From positions 7,568,662 through 7,632,661 of the forward strand of contig NC_088646.1 in NCBI RefSeq assembly GCF_964019385.1: a stretch of DNA of 64,000 nt. Direction: 5' to 3'. Below, one piece after another: positions 40,261 to 54,400 of the stretch. Positions within the stretch are counted from its first letter, which is position 1. The number at the start of each line of letters is the position of its first letter. The notes under the pieces were generated by a model. It did no database searches. It was not told the origin of the DNA and worked only from the letters and a program-made list of their open reading frames with translations. The position numbers and the translations under genes are program-made. Source of the DNA: Sycon ciliatum (lineage: Eukaryota > Porifera > Calcarea > Leucosolenida > Sycettidae).

Positions 40261-42398
40261 CCGGGCTGTCGATAGGCACCGGCGGACTATGGCTGCAGAA
40301 AAATTGGCAGAATTCGGTACTTTTTCTGGTAAGTTTCATGCATGTTTGGTATGTGGATAAAGAAATGGAGCAGAATTCGAGGAATTGCCCGCCATAAGGT
40401 TTGTATGGTTCTGCCAATTTCACTGCCTTTCGAGCAGAATCTGCCACCTTTTCGAGCAGAATCCGCCGGTTCCTAGCTGTCGACCTTCGCCTCCGGGGTT
40501 CACGTCATCGTCTCCGTGGGTTGGCAATTTGCGATGGTGTCGGCCTTGGCTTTGGCCGCTAACTTTCATGCGTATGGCACAAGATGTACTGTTTTTCGTC
40601 TTCTTTTTCTGTTTTGTTTTCTTGTTTTTTTCTTCTTATGGCAGGTGCCATATGCCCTGATCGTGCCTCATGTGTGTTTCACAGCCTAGTACTTTTCGGC
40701 TCCGTTTTGCTGGTGACATACATGTACATGGCTGCACTACGCCAATACTAGGCCTATAGCATTATCTGATTAGGAGTGATAAGTATCTTGACTGAGTACG
40801 AGGTCAATATGAAAAAAACCTCATATTTAAAAAAAGACCTCGGCCTTTTTATACTCAGCTTTTCTTTCCTACATGTAGGATATTGACCTCGTACTCAGTC
40901 ACTGTCAATAATAAAAGTAACAGTACTAACATGGGCTCATCGTTAGTATTCTTATGATCCACCGACAGTACATCATGGTACATGTATGTGACAGCTCGGC
41001 ATGAAGGGTGAGAGTGACGTGAGATATTCACCTGCTGATGCCTGTCATGCACGGAGCGACTGGGCGTCGGTCAGCCGCTAGCGCTGTCAGCTTGCATCTG
41101 CTGACTTTGGCGTTGGCCAAGTAAGTATTAGCCTATTAGGTATAAGTAACTTAGTGGGACATCGACGACCTGGGATCTGTGTGAGCGTCGGCCAACAGTC
41201 AACACCATGTTTACCCCAACGCCGAGTTGAAAGACTAAGTGCTTGTAACATGGCTGAAGTGCAGGTACCGCCGGAGTGTATGCTGGGGGAATATGGTGAT
41301 AGGCGGTCGACGGAAGTGTCCCATCCTGTCCCACCGCTCCGCTCCAGCTGCGCTGAAATCCTATCACAGCTTTTTGTCTGCTGCCTTGGGGCATCACTGG
41401 GCGGAAACACTTTCAGAAGATACCTTTCCTTTGCATAGCGCTTCAATATCCTTCCAGTCTACATAGTAGTAGAGTAGTAGGGCTTCGTGGTACAAATGAT
41501 CTACTGCGTACAATGTACCTGAATGGCGAGAGGATAGAGAGGAGTCATGGCCCAAACTTTGTTTTGTATAACGCGACGTGTCAAGGTCTTTACCTGGCAG
41601 TAATAATTATGGCGTCTGGATACTGTAGAACCGAGTGGTGTTGACAAGTAAACATGACTTAGAAGTAGCGACTTCAGCGACTTCAGCGGTAATTTGTAAT
41701 CGAAGTTAGTTGGTTGCTCCTACGTGGAATACGCTTCATGCCAAACTCGACACTTGACTGACTTGTGACTGCGATCCGGAGCACATTCACGAGGAGCATG
41801 TGGAACCTTCCACTCGGCACACCTGCAAGAAAGCGCCCCTCCCTGCTCAATACTAAGTGTTTCGGGAATTCACCCTCATGGCAAAAGCGAAGAGCATCAG
41901 GCAGTCGCGATGTTATCAACAATCGCAGAAGCAGAAGCATAATCTTTTCTTTTTGTTGTCTGATGATTGGTTTTTGCCATGAAACTCTGAGTCACAACGA
42001 AACAGCCCTATTTTACTTCCTTTTGAAGTTTTGTGTACCTCTTGCGTACTACGCCCTGCCCATGGCCCAGTCTTTTCTACAACTCTAGACACAGGGCCAG
42101 GGAGACCGCCTTTCGGTGTATCCACTCATCCAGCCATTACCTAGCTTGATGGGAAGATTACGATCATGTGCTGATTTTCATTATACGTCACCAGGTCACC
42201 ATGGCTAGCTAGGCTGGATATTCACGTACTACAGTATCTGGAATGCCAGATATGCATCAGGTACTTGTGACTATTGTCCACTTGATGTGACTGCCGCCGA
42301 TGAGTTCAGGCCGCGCTGAACACTCGCCAGTTTCGCAGCTGAGATGCGAGCATACATTGTGTAATGTGGTTTGAAGTTACAATTATGTGTGTTGATAA
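40261..42398. other. Gene-free stretch
   Basis: It contains the small foldback at 40789-40901 and, at about 41755-41855, a block that is the reverse complement of 37745-37840 (sharing TATTGAGCAGGGAG, TGCCGAGTGGA and the AGTCAGTCAAGTG end). No supportable gene. Confidence 0.4.
40789..40901. repeat. Small foldback
   Basis: TGACTGAGTACGAGGTCAATAT is exactly inverted at the right end, with a second AGACCTC/GAGG-type pairing inside. Total 113 bp, non-coding. Confidence 0.7.
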
Positions 42399-43201
42399 AA
42401 TTGAGCTTCCCAAGTTGGGTGGCGGTTACGTTGTCGAATTCTGGGTAGGCCGTTCTGTCCAATGGTCTTAGTCTTACCTTCTTGTGATCGTCCCAAACCA
42501 GCATTCCATGTAGCCTTGGAATGCAGCTTGTGTTGGACTCCATGGATCATGGCGCTTACCTTCCCCTTTGGTTAAAACTATTTTCACTGATAGCCATGAT
42601 TCAGGTTGGAAGGGCAGGTATTTAGCGCTATCGGGCACTTCGCAAGCTCACGTTCATGTGGTGGAATGTCTCATTCACGTCAGGTTTGTGCTTGTGCACG
42701 TACGACAGACTGATCAAGATCTGGTGAAGTTGGTGGGCTCCAACGCATTTATACTCCAAAGTTTATGCTCCAACGTTTTCTTCTATAGTCTTATATCCTT
42801 TGGTCATGTAGAGCTGCCATGAACAATACGACGAAACAAACGTCACGTGATAATACAATGTCATGTTATTCTCTTCAACAAAGTCAAAGTGCATGTCTGT
42901 ACTGTAGGACATCGGCATCCGGTTTGTTAGAATTCGTCCTGGCTAGACTCCCCCTTCCTGTCCTATCTTTGATAGAATCGAGCAACCCAAGTTGGGTGGT
43001 CGTGTCTGTGCGCTGTAGAATTGTCGTTTATTGTCTCGTGATCGTCCCAAGCCAGCATTCCGTGGAATGTAGCTTGTGTTCGGCTCCATGGAGCATGGCG
43101 CTTACTTTTATTTCCCCTTTGGTATTTTCACTGATAGCCATGAACCTTCCAGGTTGGATGGCAATTAGTTAGCGCTATGGGGCAGTGCTCTAGCTCACGC
43201 A
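42399..43201. repeat. Two direct copies of a 240-bp unit
   Basis: 42399-42655 and 42965-43201 share, in order, CCCAAGTTGGGTGG, GTGATCGTCCCAA, CCAGCATTCC, CTCCATGGA, CATGGCGCTTAC, TTTTCACTGATAGCCATGA and AGCGCTAT. They are diverged by many substitutions and short gaps. Function unknown; no conserved frame is evident. Confidence 0.6.
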
Positions 43202-43510
43202 CTACCATACCGTGGAGAGTCCCAGTACTCTCAGTACTCCTTGTCAGTTTTCGGTGCTAACGTTAAATTGTGCATGTTTTAAAAGTGTGCACATCAGATT
43301 CTACACGACCCTCATGAGTCATGGCAATGTTCCTGCGCTGAATCCCACACACCATCACCAAACTATGGTTTATATTGGCCCAGTGACTGAGTCCCACTGA
43401 TACATGTTTATCACAGGTCGCCTGATGATTGCATTGTGCAAGAAACTCGGAGTTGCGACGAACTCTGTAAACCTCCTTTGTGCTTGTTGACTGTTGTGTG
43501 TACCTAGAGA

Positions 43511-43605
43511 CAATGCTGCTCAAGCATGTACATACATATACAATGCTGCTCAAGCATGTACATACATATACACATATACAATGCTGCTCAAGCATGTACA
43601 TGTAC
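43511..43605. repeat. Minisatellite
   Basis: Three copies of CAATGCTGCTCAAGCATGTA followed by CATACATATAC variants. Confidence 0.85.
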
Positions 43606-43646
43606 ACACATTATACATGTAGCTGTGTCGGAGGCCCAAGCCTTGA

Positions 43647-43709
43647 TAGCAGTGAAATCCATGAATTCAAACCGGAAGTTCCGGTTTGAATTCATGGATT
43701 TCACTGCTA
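43647..43709. repeat. Perfect 63-bp palindrome
   Basis: Arms of 31 bp (TAGCAGTGAAATCCATGAAT continuing TCAAACCGGAA) are exactly complementary around a single G at 43678. Confidence 0.9.
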
Positions 43710-45332
43710 CGTTCTCTGAGAAGATTTACTTACCGGTATTTATGCTGTTGCTTTTTGTGTGCTCCGTGTGCGGCTGATTGGGTTCTTTTCCTTAGCTTTG
43801 AGTTCTTTTCATTCTTTTGGGTTTTAGTTGCATTTTTCTATTCATTGATCATGATGGTATTTTTGCCCATACAAGAGGCTCGTTGAGTTGTTTGAAAAAA
43901 ATATATCTACATGTAGTTGGTGGACTCCAACGCATAGCGTGTGCCCCACGGTTTCCCTCCTATTATTACCGGTACTTCAGTACATGTAACCATGGTAACG
44001 GTATTCTTACGAGAGTCGTATTAGCTGTTCACACAAGCAAAACGGAATGAGAAGAATAGCGTGGATAAAACCAACCGAGTTAGAGTTATTATGTACCATT
44101 GGCCACGGAATATACAGCTACTCATCGTAAACAGGCTGCCTAGATGCCACAGCCAGGATGCCACTGTGATCCGGATGCCAAACGCAGGCTCAGAGCCTGG
44201 ACAAAGGCGTTTAACCAACCATGGTCGACACACGGATAGACAGATATAACTTACATGTACAACTATTGTACAATCATGTACATGTACCCACATACACACG
44301 CACAGATGAATTTTAAAAAAAGGTCTTGGCTTGACAAAGGTCGTATATGTATATCAGTGCACCTTGCGGGCCAGTCTGATTGCCAATTGCCAGGAAGAGG
44401 TGCCTATGATTGATGTGTCAGGTCATCTCCCTTTCCTGTCAACACACCAAATTAGGCTTTCACGTACCGAAGAGGAATGGCTGTGGCTTGGACTTGACAA
44501 AATTCCATTTGCAATGTCCTCTTGACAGGATACCATTACGAGTAGACAATACTTGACTTGTAATTGTCAAACACGTACAGTGCAATTCAATAGACGCGCC
44601 ATCAGCCAGTGTTAGTACTATAGTAGGGCACTATCGCAGGAGGTGATGATTCTTTAAAGGCAACGCACCGCAAAAGCCTGCTACGGTCAACTGTCGAACG
44701 CGCTTCATGAGCTACGCAGGGCTACCTCTATACTTTTACCCTTTTAAGTTGTCCTAGGTACCAGCAGGTATGACATCAACACACACTAGCGCAGTCATTA
44801 CCATCATGTGCTTTACGTAATGCCATCCTTTGTCACTGACGGAAGACATGAAGAAGAAGCCAATGTCAAAGCAAGGCACGCGGTGGATGCGGCAGCGACT
44901 TGTGTTTTGTGCTGTAGAAGTTGATCAAGCTCTCACTCAGCCACTGTACATAACGTATCGCCGGCCACCTGTACATGAACTCATCAGGAATGCCACGGAT
45001 GATCACAGAAACCTTCAAGCGGCGCCCGCACCAAAAAAACACGACCTGGTTGGAGCGTTGCACGCATACCATCACTCCTTTAGCTCGAGCCCGCCATCAC
45101 TCAGCGTCAGATCACACATTACTCTACACTAAAGTACGTAGAAACAGCACATTTGCCTTTGGCATTGACCGATACCGTGACCTGAGCGCTGCATCATGAG
45201 CTGCTGCCGGACTAAATCCACCATGTGGTACATAATGCACGTTGAAATTGCCGCTTCACGTACACACCCGTCTGGAAATACATGGAGCGAAGAATCTAGA
45301 TAAGTGGATGTAAGCACCTTGCGTGTGTATGC

Positions 45333-45372
45333 TCGCGCTCGCGCGCGCGCGCGCGCGCGTGTGTATGTGTGT
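45333..45372. repeat. Alternating GC/GT tract
   Basis: A run of about 12 CG units bounded by CTCG and GTGTGTATGTGTG, an alternating purine-pyrimidine stretch of the kind able to adopt Z-DNA. Confidence 0.85.
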
Positions 45373-47929
45373 TTGTTTGTGGTCAACCGAGCTTGGATTA
45401 GACAATTACACCTGCAGAAAATAATCAAAATACACTCCAAAGCCACCCGTCAGTCTGTGCATCAATACATGTATCACGTACATCGGACGTACAAGCTCAA
45501 CATTCAACAGAGGCCCACATTCATTCTTAATTAATTTGGATCACACAATACATGTAAATCACTGCAATACATGTAGAGACGTACATACATGTGTTAATTA
45601 AGGCATTGTGTCGAACTAGGTGTCGGTGAGCCAAGCCGACGAGTAGAAACCAAAAGCCGCAGGTTTGCTGCGTGTTTCGGCTGCCTTCGTGTTTGCGGGC
45701 AAGCACATAGCATTGCGGTGGCTGCAACGCAAAGGGTCGAGAGACTTAGCAACGGCAATGAAGCAAGATTTTGCTCTATCACCGCATTCGTGTGTGTGAC
45801 CAGGCTGTGCAGCCAACTCTCCGCGTCATCATTCTCATGCTCACCAGAAGCAAAGAGTAGAGACGGCAGAGCTAGAGCTAGAGCCAGTAGAGGCGTCCTT
45901 GCAATAGCGGTAAGCCAGGCCGAGAAACACGCTCCAGCATCGTGCTATTTTGCCAGTAGTTCTCTGCTGCTGCTCAGCTCACTCCTCTGTTTTAGTCACG
46001 TGACTGGTCTCCGAATACAGGAGCAAGCAAATGCTACTTATTGCTAGGGGCCGGAAGGCCTGGAGACTTGTTGCTAGCATTTCAAATTTCCTACGCTGCA
46101 TAATGCACAAGTATCTCTGTGGTCCCAGTGTAGGGAGGTTGCACGGAGGAACCTTGCACTCTGAAGACGTACAAAGCACTGTATCATGTACTGCGAGCCA
46201 CATGCATTTCCGCCATAGCACAAAGACAATCAAAGAGCATAGCGTTACAATCACTCGATAGCTACACTGGGTTTCCCTCAGTTGCCCTACACCCTACACG
46301 CCGCGCTCCGGTCACGCTCAACCGGCACGCGCCGAAGCTCCACAGATTATCTGCTGGTCCACGGCGTTGCTGCGTTTCCAAGTTTGCCCAGGCGAATGTT
46401 ACCTGCAACACACTGTCGGCTATGCCTCTGTGCCCTGCACAGTGCTGGTGCTGAGTGCGTTATTATGTGAAGGTAGAAATGTCGCGACTGTGGCTAACGG
46501 GCGTGGAAGATCATCGTGGACTAAATGCGTACACATTCCCTGGCAATGTATGCACCATATCGCCCACAAGGGCAGGTATGTGTGAGGTGATACCATCACA
46601 TACAGCCATAAACCTAGCGTATGCAGCCTGTGTGATTACATACAGGCACACGCAGCTAGCCTACGGAGCGCGAAGTGGGTAAAGGCAAGCCTGCAGTGCC
46701 TGATCCAGCAGTGTCACACTTCCTCTGTGATTGGTGACATTGGAGTTTTCTTCTCGAGTTCAGCAGGAACGGTCAGAGCTAGTACCAGCCAAGTCGCGGT
46801 CTGGAAAGGGAGCTCTTGCAGCTTGGAGGGCTGCAGGCAAGGAAGGAAACAAGCCAACCAAGGTAAGAGTGACTGGCTGTCTTGTTAGAGTTGCAGGATA
46901 GTAATGACCTGAAAACCTCTGACTAGTCGATCGAGAAATATCGAAGGGCAGAATCCCTTCTCTAGCAATGGTTTCTCCGCCTAAGTCTCTCTGCAGTCGA
47001 ATTAGATGTGTCATTAGTTGTTGGTCGAACCCTATCCTAAAACTCTCGAACGAACACGTGCCAACACCATCGAATGTAGAATGCGCGCGCTTCAGAGTGA
47101 ATGAGTAGTTTCTAAGTGCCCCTCAAGGAGGAGGCGGAACCCGTGAACGAGATCGATGCACTCTGAAAACATGCCATGTAAACCATCATGGGGCATGCCC
47201 TACACCATGGTACCACCGTCTCGATTGCATTATAACCGTTAGCCGTTACTTTAGCCGTTACTTGTCTTTAGCCGTTACTCTAGGAGAGGGAAACTGTGGC
47301 GTGATCACACTGAATTGTTCATACAATGTACTTGGAAAGGAGAGCAAACAAAAGTCTAAACAAAAAGTCTTCTTCCCGTGGCTAGATCCTGCTAGTTCCA
47401 CCCGCCACCTACCCGGATGTCTCGTCGACGACCATGAAACAAACAACATGTTCTACTGATCCGTACCGTGTCTCTTCCAGCAAGTGATTGGTACTCGAGA
47501 CATGCCATAGGAGCAATATTTGAAAGCTTGAAGCCTGTTGAGTACGATCGATGGAGTGCATCACTAACGGCAGGAACAATTTCAAGTCCGTTCTGTACTG
47601 TAGTTTGCAGTCTCTGTTTGTGCCTGAATAGAGCTCCCCCCCCCCCCCCACTGCCTCTCCATATACTAGTACTAGTATTGTACGTGATAACAGGAACACA
47701 TCAGCAAAGCAATGAAAGGGATTTGAACTCCGGCATTGCTACGTGCCCGTCTTGTTCCGAACACAAGTTTTCCGTGAGATAAGGAGCATAGCGACAGCAG
47801 CAGCATTGTCATACTGGAATCTACTACTACTGGTGGCACCAAACACCCGTGTAACCAGCTCGCAACGGAAAGCCAATTCCGCTCAAAGTGATCCTGGAGT
47901 GAGTCTAGGAGATCAGCATAAGGAAAGGG

Positions 47930-48146
<217 letters not shown>

Positions 48147-51100
48147 TACTGTCTACGACCAGTGGGTGCATTGGACACAGCTATAGCCCGATACACAATG
48201 AGCAGCTGGAAGGGAAATAGCGAAACGAAGTGTTACTGGAGAGAGTTGTCCATGAAAGAAGGGCCGTGATACTTGACCAGGATGAGTAGAATGTTAACTC
48301 TAATCTTGAAATGTGCTTTTTGGCCTGTGTAAAATCTTGGTGCCATCGCCAATCGATACTGTATGAGCACATGTGCAGTTACCTACGAAAGGGAAAGCGG
48401 GTTAGTTGTCAAGCCTAAACTTCTAGCCTTTGCCCCCAATGAGCTACGTTGTTCCTCCATGCTTTTAGTCGCGTCGGAGAACGTGTCTGTCTAGTGTCTA
48501 TGCACATGTCCTCCACCCATGGTGGTCGAGCGTGGCGCGCAAGGAAACAGCCGGTAAAAGAAGGATGCCTGCGGTGCAGCGGCGCAGCTAAGGGCCGGGA
48601 GCAGCGAACAGTAAAATACTGCATGTGTATGTTAGTACAGGCCAATACCTATCCATAGCAATGAACCTAACATGAGTCGCTGGCAGCTAACAGCGCGTAA
48701 AGATGACCAAACGTACGGGCACAATATGGTGCAGCAATAATGGTGTAGACCGCAGTGGGTTTTCTTAGCTTGGTTATAGACATCGAGATTCTTGCATTGG
48801 AGGATGTTGAACAAAAATACACGTGCATATAGCTTATACGACACTCGCAAGCGCCGTTCACTGCTTCAGTTCACGTGACTCGTCGGCCCGGTCCCTTGAG
48901 TTCAATGCACCTCACAACCATCCCTGGTTGCCACCACCACCACTACTCCTGACGATTGTAGCTTATAGTAGTTGCTCTTTGGTTGCTTGCCCATTGGCAT
49001 TGGAGTGGCCCTCGTGCAAGTACGTGCTAGGAAATGCGAGTACATACCCATCAGTCACGCGGGCTATCTGAGCATCTCCTAGGCGTTACATCAACTGACC
49101 CTTACTTTGTGGCCTGATTTGTCTGGGAAAGGGAGCTATCCACTCCAAATGCCAGACGCTTTAAACCGTGGTCTACTGGAAATTGACGACTGCACAACTC
49201 TGATAATGCTAGTAATGGCAGAGGCGTGCATGCATAGTGTTATGAGATTAGATACGGAATGAAGACAGTGGTAAGTTCGTATCTACTCATCTCGTTCGTA
49301 TTCATGTAGTGCGATCTCACACGATAATTATTACTTAGTGACTTCCTCGTCACGACTTCATCATACCGCCTGGCCTCCCAGTTACATGTACCTTAGGCAG
49401 TGGCAGCATGCACGAGCAAGCCCCTACGTCACACAATGAGGTAGTCGGGCCCTCCTTGTCGAACGGTAGATATACCATACCGACCCATGCCATCTCTCAG
49501 TGTTATCCAGCACAGACATCACAGTCCTTATTGCGATGGCTGAATAGAGGAGGATAAACGCTTAACGTTAACTGTGCTCTGTCTGCAGAAGAGCTCTCAT
49601 CACGTTAACGTGACATAGGCTAGCTGTGTTTGGAAGGGAGTGAAAATAATGCTCTATGCCAAGTAACTAACTTGGTGCTACCTTATCACCATCAGACTTC
49701 TTTTTATAATGCGCAAGTTGGACTTAGTGATGCGAGATGGATACTTATGTAGTTGATCATAACGATAAGACGATGAGGTTATGAGTGAGCTGCTGGTCTA
49801 GTCGGCCTACTGTCGCACGCACAGGTACATAGTCTTTGCGCACCGGTTTCGATCATTAAACTTAGCGAGCACCCCGCGGTCCACTATGTACATGATTGGA
49901 GATGGCACAATGCACGATGCTCGTTGTCTGGTGGGAATGCTCTTCAGGTCTCGCTCAGTCTCCAGCCTCCCAACCCATGGTTGCAGTGCGACCAAGCTAT
50001 GCAGGGATATCTGGTTGAAGAGTTTAGCAGCGGTCCCACCGTCAAGGTCACATGATACAGTGCAATCATGTACTTCAGTACATGTGTCTGCGTATCATAC
50101 TACAACTGTAATGTCCTAATGACCCTATGGAGTATGGAGTCTGCTAGTCACTAACAGCGAAGAAGAAGATGTAGAATTCAGGTGTACATGTGCGTGAAGT
50201 TGATGAGGCCAATTGCTAACTCAACCACGAACACAACGCCACTACGACATAGCCCAAAGGCGGCATTAATTACGCTCGCTACACCCTACCTTCTCATTCG
50301 CTGATAATTATCGCTTTGAAACCTCTCCCAGTGTTGTAGAAAACCACAGCCCACCGCACAAAGTACTTTGAGTTTGAGCAAGCCTGCGTCAGAGGCCAGG
50401 GCATGAGGGCGACTGGTGCAGCATCACGCCTGAACGGTGTAGCAAAACAATGTCAACAGGTACAGACAGGTACATGATATTTCATAATCGAGACCGATGC
50501 ACAATATCTCCCATCCGCAAGGGCTGGGAATTGCGAATGAGTTGACGCCACACTGTATGTCCGTCAATTTCCTGGCTTGCTGCACAAGGTGTAGTTTTAG
50601 TGGATGGGAAATACCCGTTTCTCAGTTCCGCTTTCGAGTTGGCATCAGCTACTCCGCTATCCAGTTGCCTGGGATCATGTGACTATGTTGAGATCGTTAT
50701 GGTTGTAACGTCTGACTTTATAAGGAGTGTATCGAAATTGCATACAATTTACCACGCTACGCTAACGGCTACAGCCGTATGTGCCGCAAACGCGCAGACG
50801 AGATCTCTTCGTTCGCCAAAGCAGTACTGCGGCGGCAGTCGTAGATGTACCATGGTGTACAGTGGTTGTACAACAGTCAACAGCGACGGTTGTTACAACC
50901 ACTGTGCACTACGCAATTGTCGGAGCGCCCGCTACTGCATCGACCTCTCCCACTTGGGAAGCGATGTTCACGCGTGGCCATCAGTACACATAAGGTGGTA
51001 GCGGTGCTAAAACCGAAAGTCAGATCAACATCCGCCGCGACGAGGGGAAATCTGCCATCAAATATCAAGTACAGTGGTGTACCCAGCAACCTGCTCAGTA

Positions 51101-51271
51101 GTAATTGTTTACTCTAGGTACAAAAACGGTCATGTAGCAACCATGTAACTGTGGCTTTGGCTATTTTGTACTTGGACATGATCATTATGCACGCTGTGCC
51201 TCTCCCAAAGCCATGGCTGTGTTCACCACCGTCTGGAAAGCTCCGATCTTTCAAACGAAGCACAGATCGAG

Positions 51272-51278
51272 TATATAA
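51272..51278 (+). promoter_or_regulatory. TATA box of the SLC4 gene
   Basis: TATATAA at 51272-51278 lies about 210 bp before the SLC4 start codon, so transcription would begin near 51300. Position and sequence fit a TATA box; the transcription start itself is inferred. Confidence 0.6.
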
Positions 51279-51486
51279 GCAGCTGGAGAAGCGTTGAACA
51301 CGACACTAGTACTGGTAGTTTTCACGCCATACGCACACCCTTTACACACACTGTGACAGTAATACTAATAGAACTATTGTCGCGGATACGTCTCCATAAC
51401 CTCTCTTTGCGTAGACGTAACCGTTTGGTTGCTGTTTGGTGCTGCTGTTGCTGCTGCTGCCCAGGTAAAGAGAGTCTGGCTGTACG

Positions 51487-54400
51487 ATGGGAGACCAGCA
51501 TCGTCGACAGCATAACCGTCGTAGCGGTGAACATCAACATCATGACGGCAACGGCGTTGGCAACAATGGCGTTGGCAACAATGGCATACCTCTGATCAAT
51601 GTCGAGCAGCACTCGCCACCACCGGAACACCAGCAGCAGCATCACAGCCACAGGCGGCAGCATCAGCCCGAACAGCAATCGGGTCACCAAACCAGGACAC
51701 CCGCACCCCAAAACAATGGCCACAGCAAAGGCGGCGGCGGTGGTGGCGGCGGCGGCGGAGCACCAAATCCCGGCAGGCAGCAAGCTGAGGTGCAGCTGAG
51801 CAGCGTGCCACAGGAGGGCTTCGTCCAAATGTCTCAGCTTCATATGGAGGATGACCAAGCCGAGTGGAGACAACGAGGCAGATGGCTCAAGTTCGAAGAG
51901 GAGGTCAACGAGGATGTGGGACGATGGAGGAAGCCACAGGCATCCTCACTCAGTTTCCACTCGCTGTTGGAGCTACGCCGATGTATCGACAAGGGTACTG
52001 TGTTGCTTGACCTTCCCAAGCCGGACCTCATGGGTATAGCCACGGCTGTTGTGGACGATATGGTCATGACCGGGCAGCTGGAGCGAGCTCAGCGTACCGA
52101 CGTGCTCCACGCTCTCTTGCAACGTCACGTTCATCAAAGCGACCTGGCCAAGCTACACCAACCGCTGAGTCGCATGGGCAGTGTGTTCCGCCGTAAAAAC
52201 AGACTCACTCCGTCAGTGTCCATCCAATCGCTGACTAGCGCGCCTCTGAGTCGCACGGGAAGCAATCGCTTCAGCGTGCGAAGTGTGAAAAACAAGCTCA
52301 CGCCACGGCACAAGCAGCTGCAGCGTTCTCACACTGAGCAGGCGCAGGCCATCAGAGCGGGCAGCGATGGCAGCTCCGCTCCTAAGGGTGTACCGAAATC
52401 CAACCTTCTCGGTCCGCCAGGTCAGCTGAAAGCTGCCGGCGGTGTGACGGTCAATGCCGGAGCGGATGTACCACCCTGCGATTGCGGTGATCCAGAGTGC
52501 ACTGTGGGGCTAGAGCCAAATCTGGGCGAAGAAGACAAGCAACTGACGAAGGACGAACAAGATCTCCTGAAGAAGATCCCAATCGGCGCCGAGGCCACCA
52601 CTGTTCTGGTCGGTACTGCCGACTTCCTTACCTCACCTGTCATGGCTTTCGTTCGCCTCAACGAGGGACGTCCGCTGGGAAACCTGACCGAAGTGCCTAT
52701 TCCTGTGCGCTTCCTGTTCGTCCTGCTAGGTCCTGAGGAGGAAGGAAACAACTACCAGGAGATTGGCAGAGCTATTGCCACGCTCATGGCTGATCCAGTC
52801 TTCCACGAGGCTGCGTACAGAGCCGAGTCAAGACAGGACTTGTTGACGTCCATCGAGGAGTTTCTGGAGGACAGCTTAGTGCTGCCTCGTGGTAAATACG
52901 ACAAGGACCTTCTACTGCCGGCCATCAAGCAACAGAATATGCGAAGAAGGAAGAACAAGGCAGAGAGAGACGCCATGCTCGAGAAGGAGCCGGAGGAAGA
53001 CCCGCTGGCCAAGACGGGTCATCTGTTTGGCGGATTGTGGCAGGATTTGGGACGTCTGAAGCGTCGTTACGTTAGCGACTTCACGGATGCCATGAACATG
53101 CAATCGTTCGTTACGTTTGTGTTCATGTATTTCGGATCAATCGCGCCCATCATTGCTTTCGGCAGCTTGCTGGGCGAGAAGACGAAGCACACGTTTGGAC
53201 TGCCCGAGACCATTATCTCGTCGGCACTGGGTGGCATTATCTGGGGCATATTTGCAGGCCAGCCAATGATGATTATAGGACCGACTGGACCGACGATCGT
53301 CTTTGAAGGCGTCATCTACATCTTTGCCAAGGAGAACAACATCAACTTCTTTCCGTGGAGGTTCTGGATAGGCGTGTGGGTGTTTGTGATCCTGGCACTG
53401 GTGACGGTCACAGACAGCAGCTATCTGGTGAAGAAGTTCACTCGCTTCACCGAGGAGGTGTTTGCTGCGCTGATCGCATTCATCTTCATCTTTGAGCCGC
53501 TGATCAGTATAGACCATGCGTTCAAGCATCACCCTGTGGACATCAACTACTGCACAACGGACTACTGCATAACGCCAAACGCCTCCGCCTACGAGGACGA
53601 TCTGAATGGCACCGAGCCCACGGCAGCATACAACTGCACTGGTGCAGCATACGGCAACGCATCCAATGCAAGCAGCTACGGGTGCAACCCGGGCGCTGCT
53701 GACAAGTACGGAGGCAAACCAGGAATCCACAACCAGCCAAACAGTGCTATGCTTTACATGGTGCTGCTGATCGGAACGTTTGTCATGGCGTACGCCCTGC
53801 GCAAGCTGAAGACCAGCCGCTACCTAGGAAAGATTCCACGTCGCATCCTGGGAGACTTTGGCATTGCGTTCAGCATCCTTACATTCGTCTTCCTCGACCA
53901 CTTCCTCTTCAAGACCATTCACAGTGATAAGATCGACGCACCAAGCGGCATCGTCACCAGCACACCGCGTTCCTGGCTCATTTCCCCTATGGATGGCATG
54001 ACGGCAGGTCACATCTTCGGTGCCTTTGTGCCTGGTTTGCTGGTGGCATTCCTGGTGTTTGTCGAGACGCAGGTCACCTGTCTCATCTGCTGCAGCCCCG
54101 ATCATAAGTTCAAGAAGATCGGTGGCTATCACTGGAACTTGGCCGTCGTCGCAATCTACTCGCTCTTCTGCAGCTACACTGGCCTGCCGTGGATGTGCGG
54201 TACGCCAGTGCCGTCTCTCTCGCACACGCAGAGTCTGCTCAAGATCAACAAGAACGTGGCGCCGGGCGAGAAGCCAAAGATTGAGGGCGCCTACGAACAG
54301 CGCCTGACCAACATCCTCATCCACGGCGTCATCGCCTGCTCACTGGCACCGCCCGTCGCCTTGGTGCTGCGGCAGATCCCGATTGCCGTCATCATGGGCG

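Noticed and set aside
44830..45132. 100-codon plus-strand frame beginning MSLTEDMKKK
   Set aside because: It looks protein-like in its first half, but there are no splice partners, no family match and a low-complexity end. Not enough to call a gene.
46482..46861. Two-exon gene candidate (MSRLWLTGVEDHRG… and a second piece ending at GTAAGAG)
   Set aside because: Splice-like borders exist, but the joined protein matches nothing and the second piece has equally plausible readings in two frames.
47237..47281. TTAGCCGTTACT short repeat
   Set aside because: Three or four copies over under 50 bp; an ordinary minisatellite with no sign of function.
50600..51117. Overlapping open frames of 133, 90 and 70 codons
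   Set aside because: Three frames are open at once, and a small hairpin (TACAGTGGTTGTACAACA paired with TGTTACAACCACTGTG) explains part of the symmetry. No protein match; left as flank.
53137..54324. Minus-strand frames of 197 and 166 codons
   Set aside because: Antisense shadows of the GC-rich SLC4 coding sequence.
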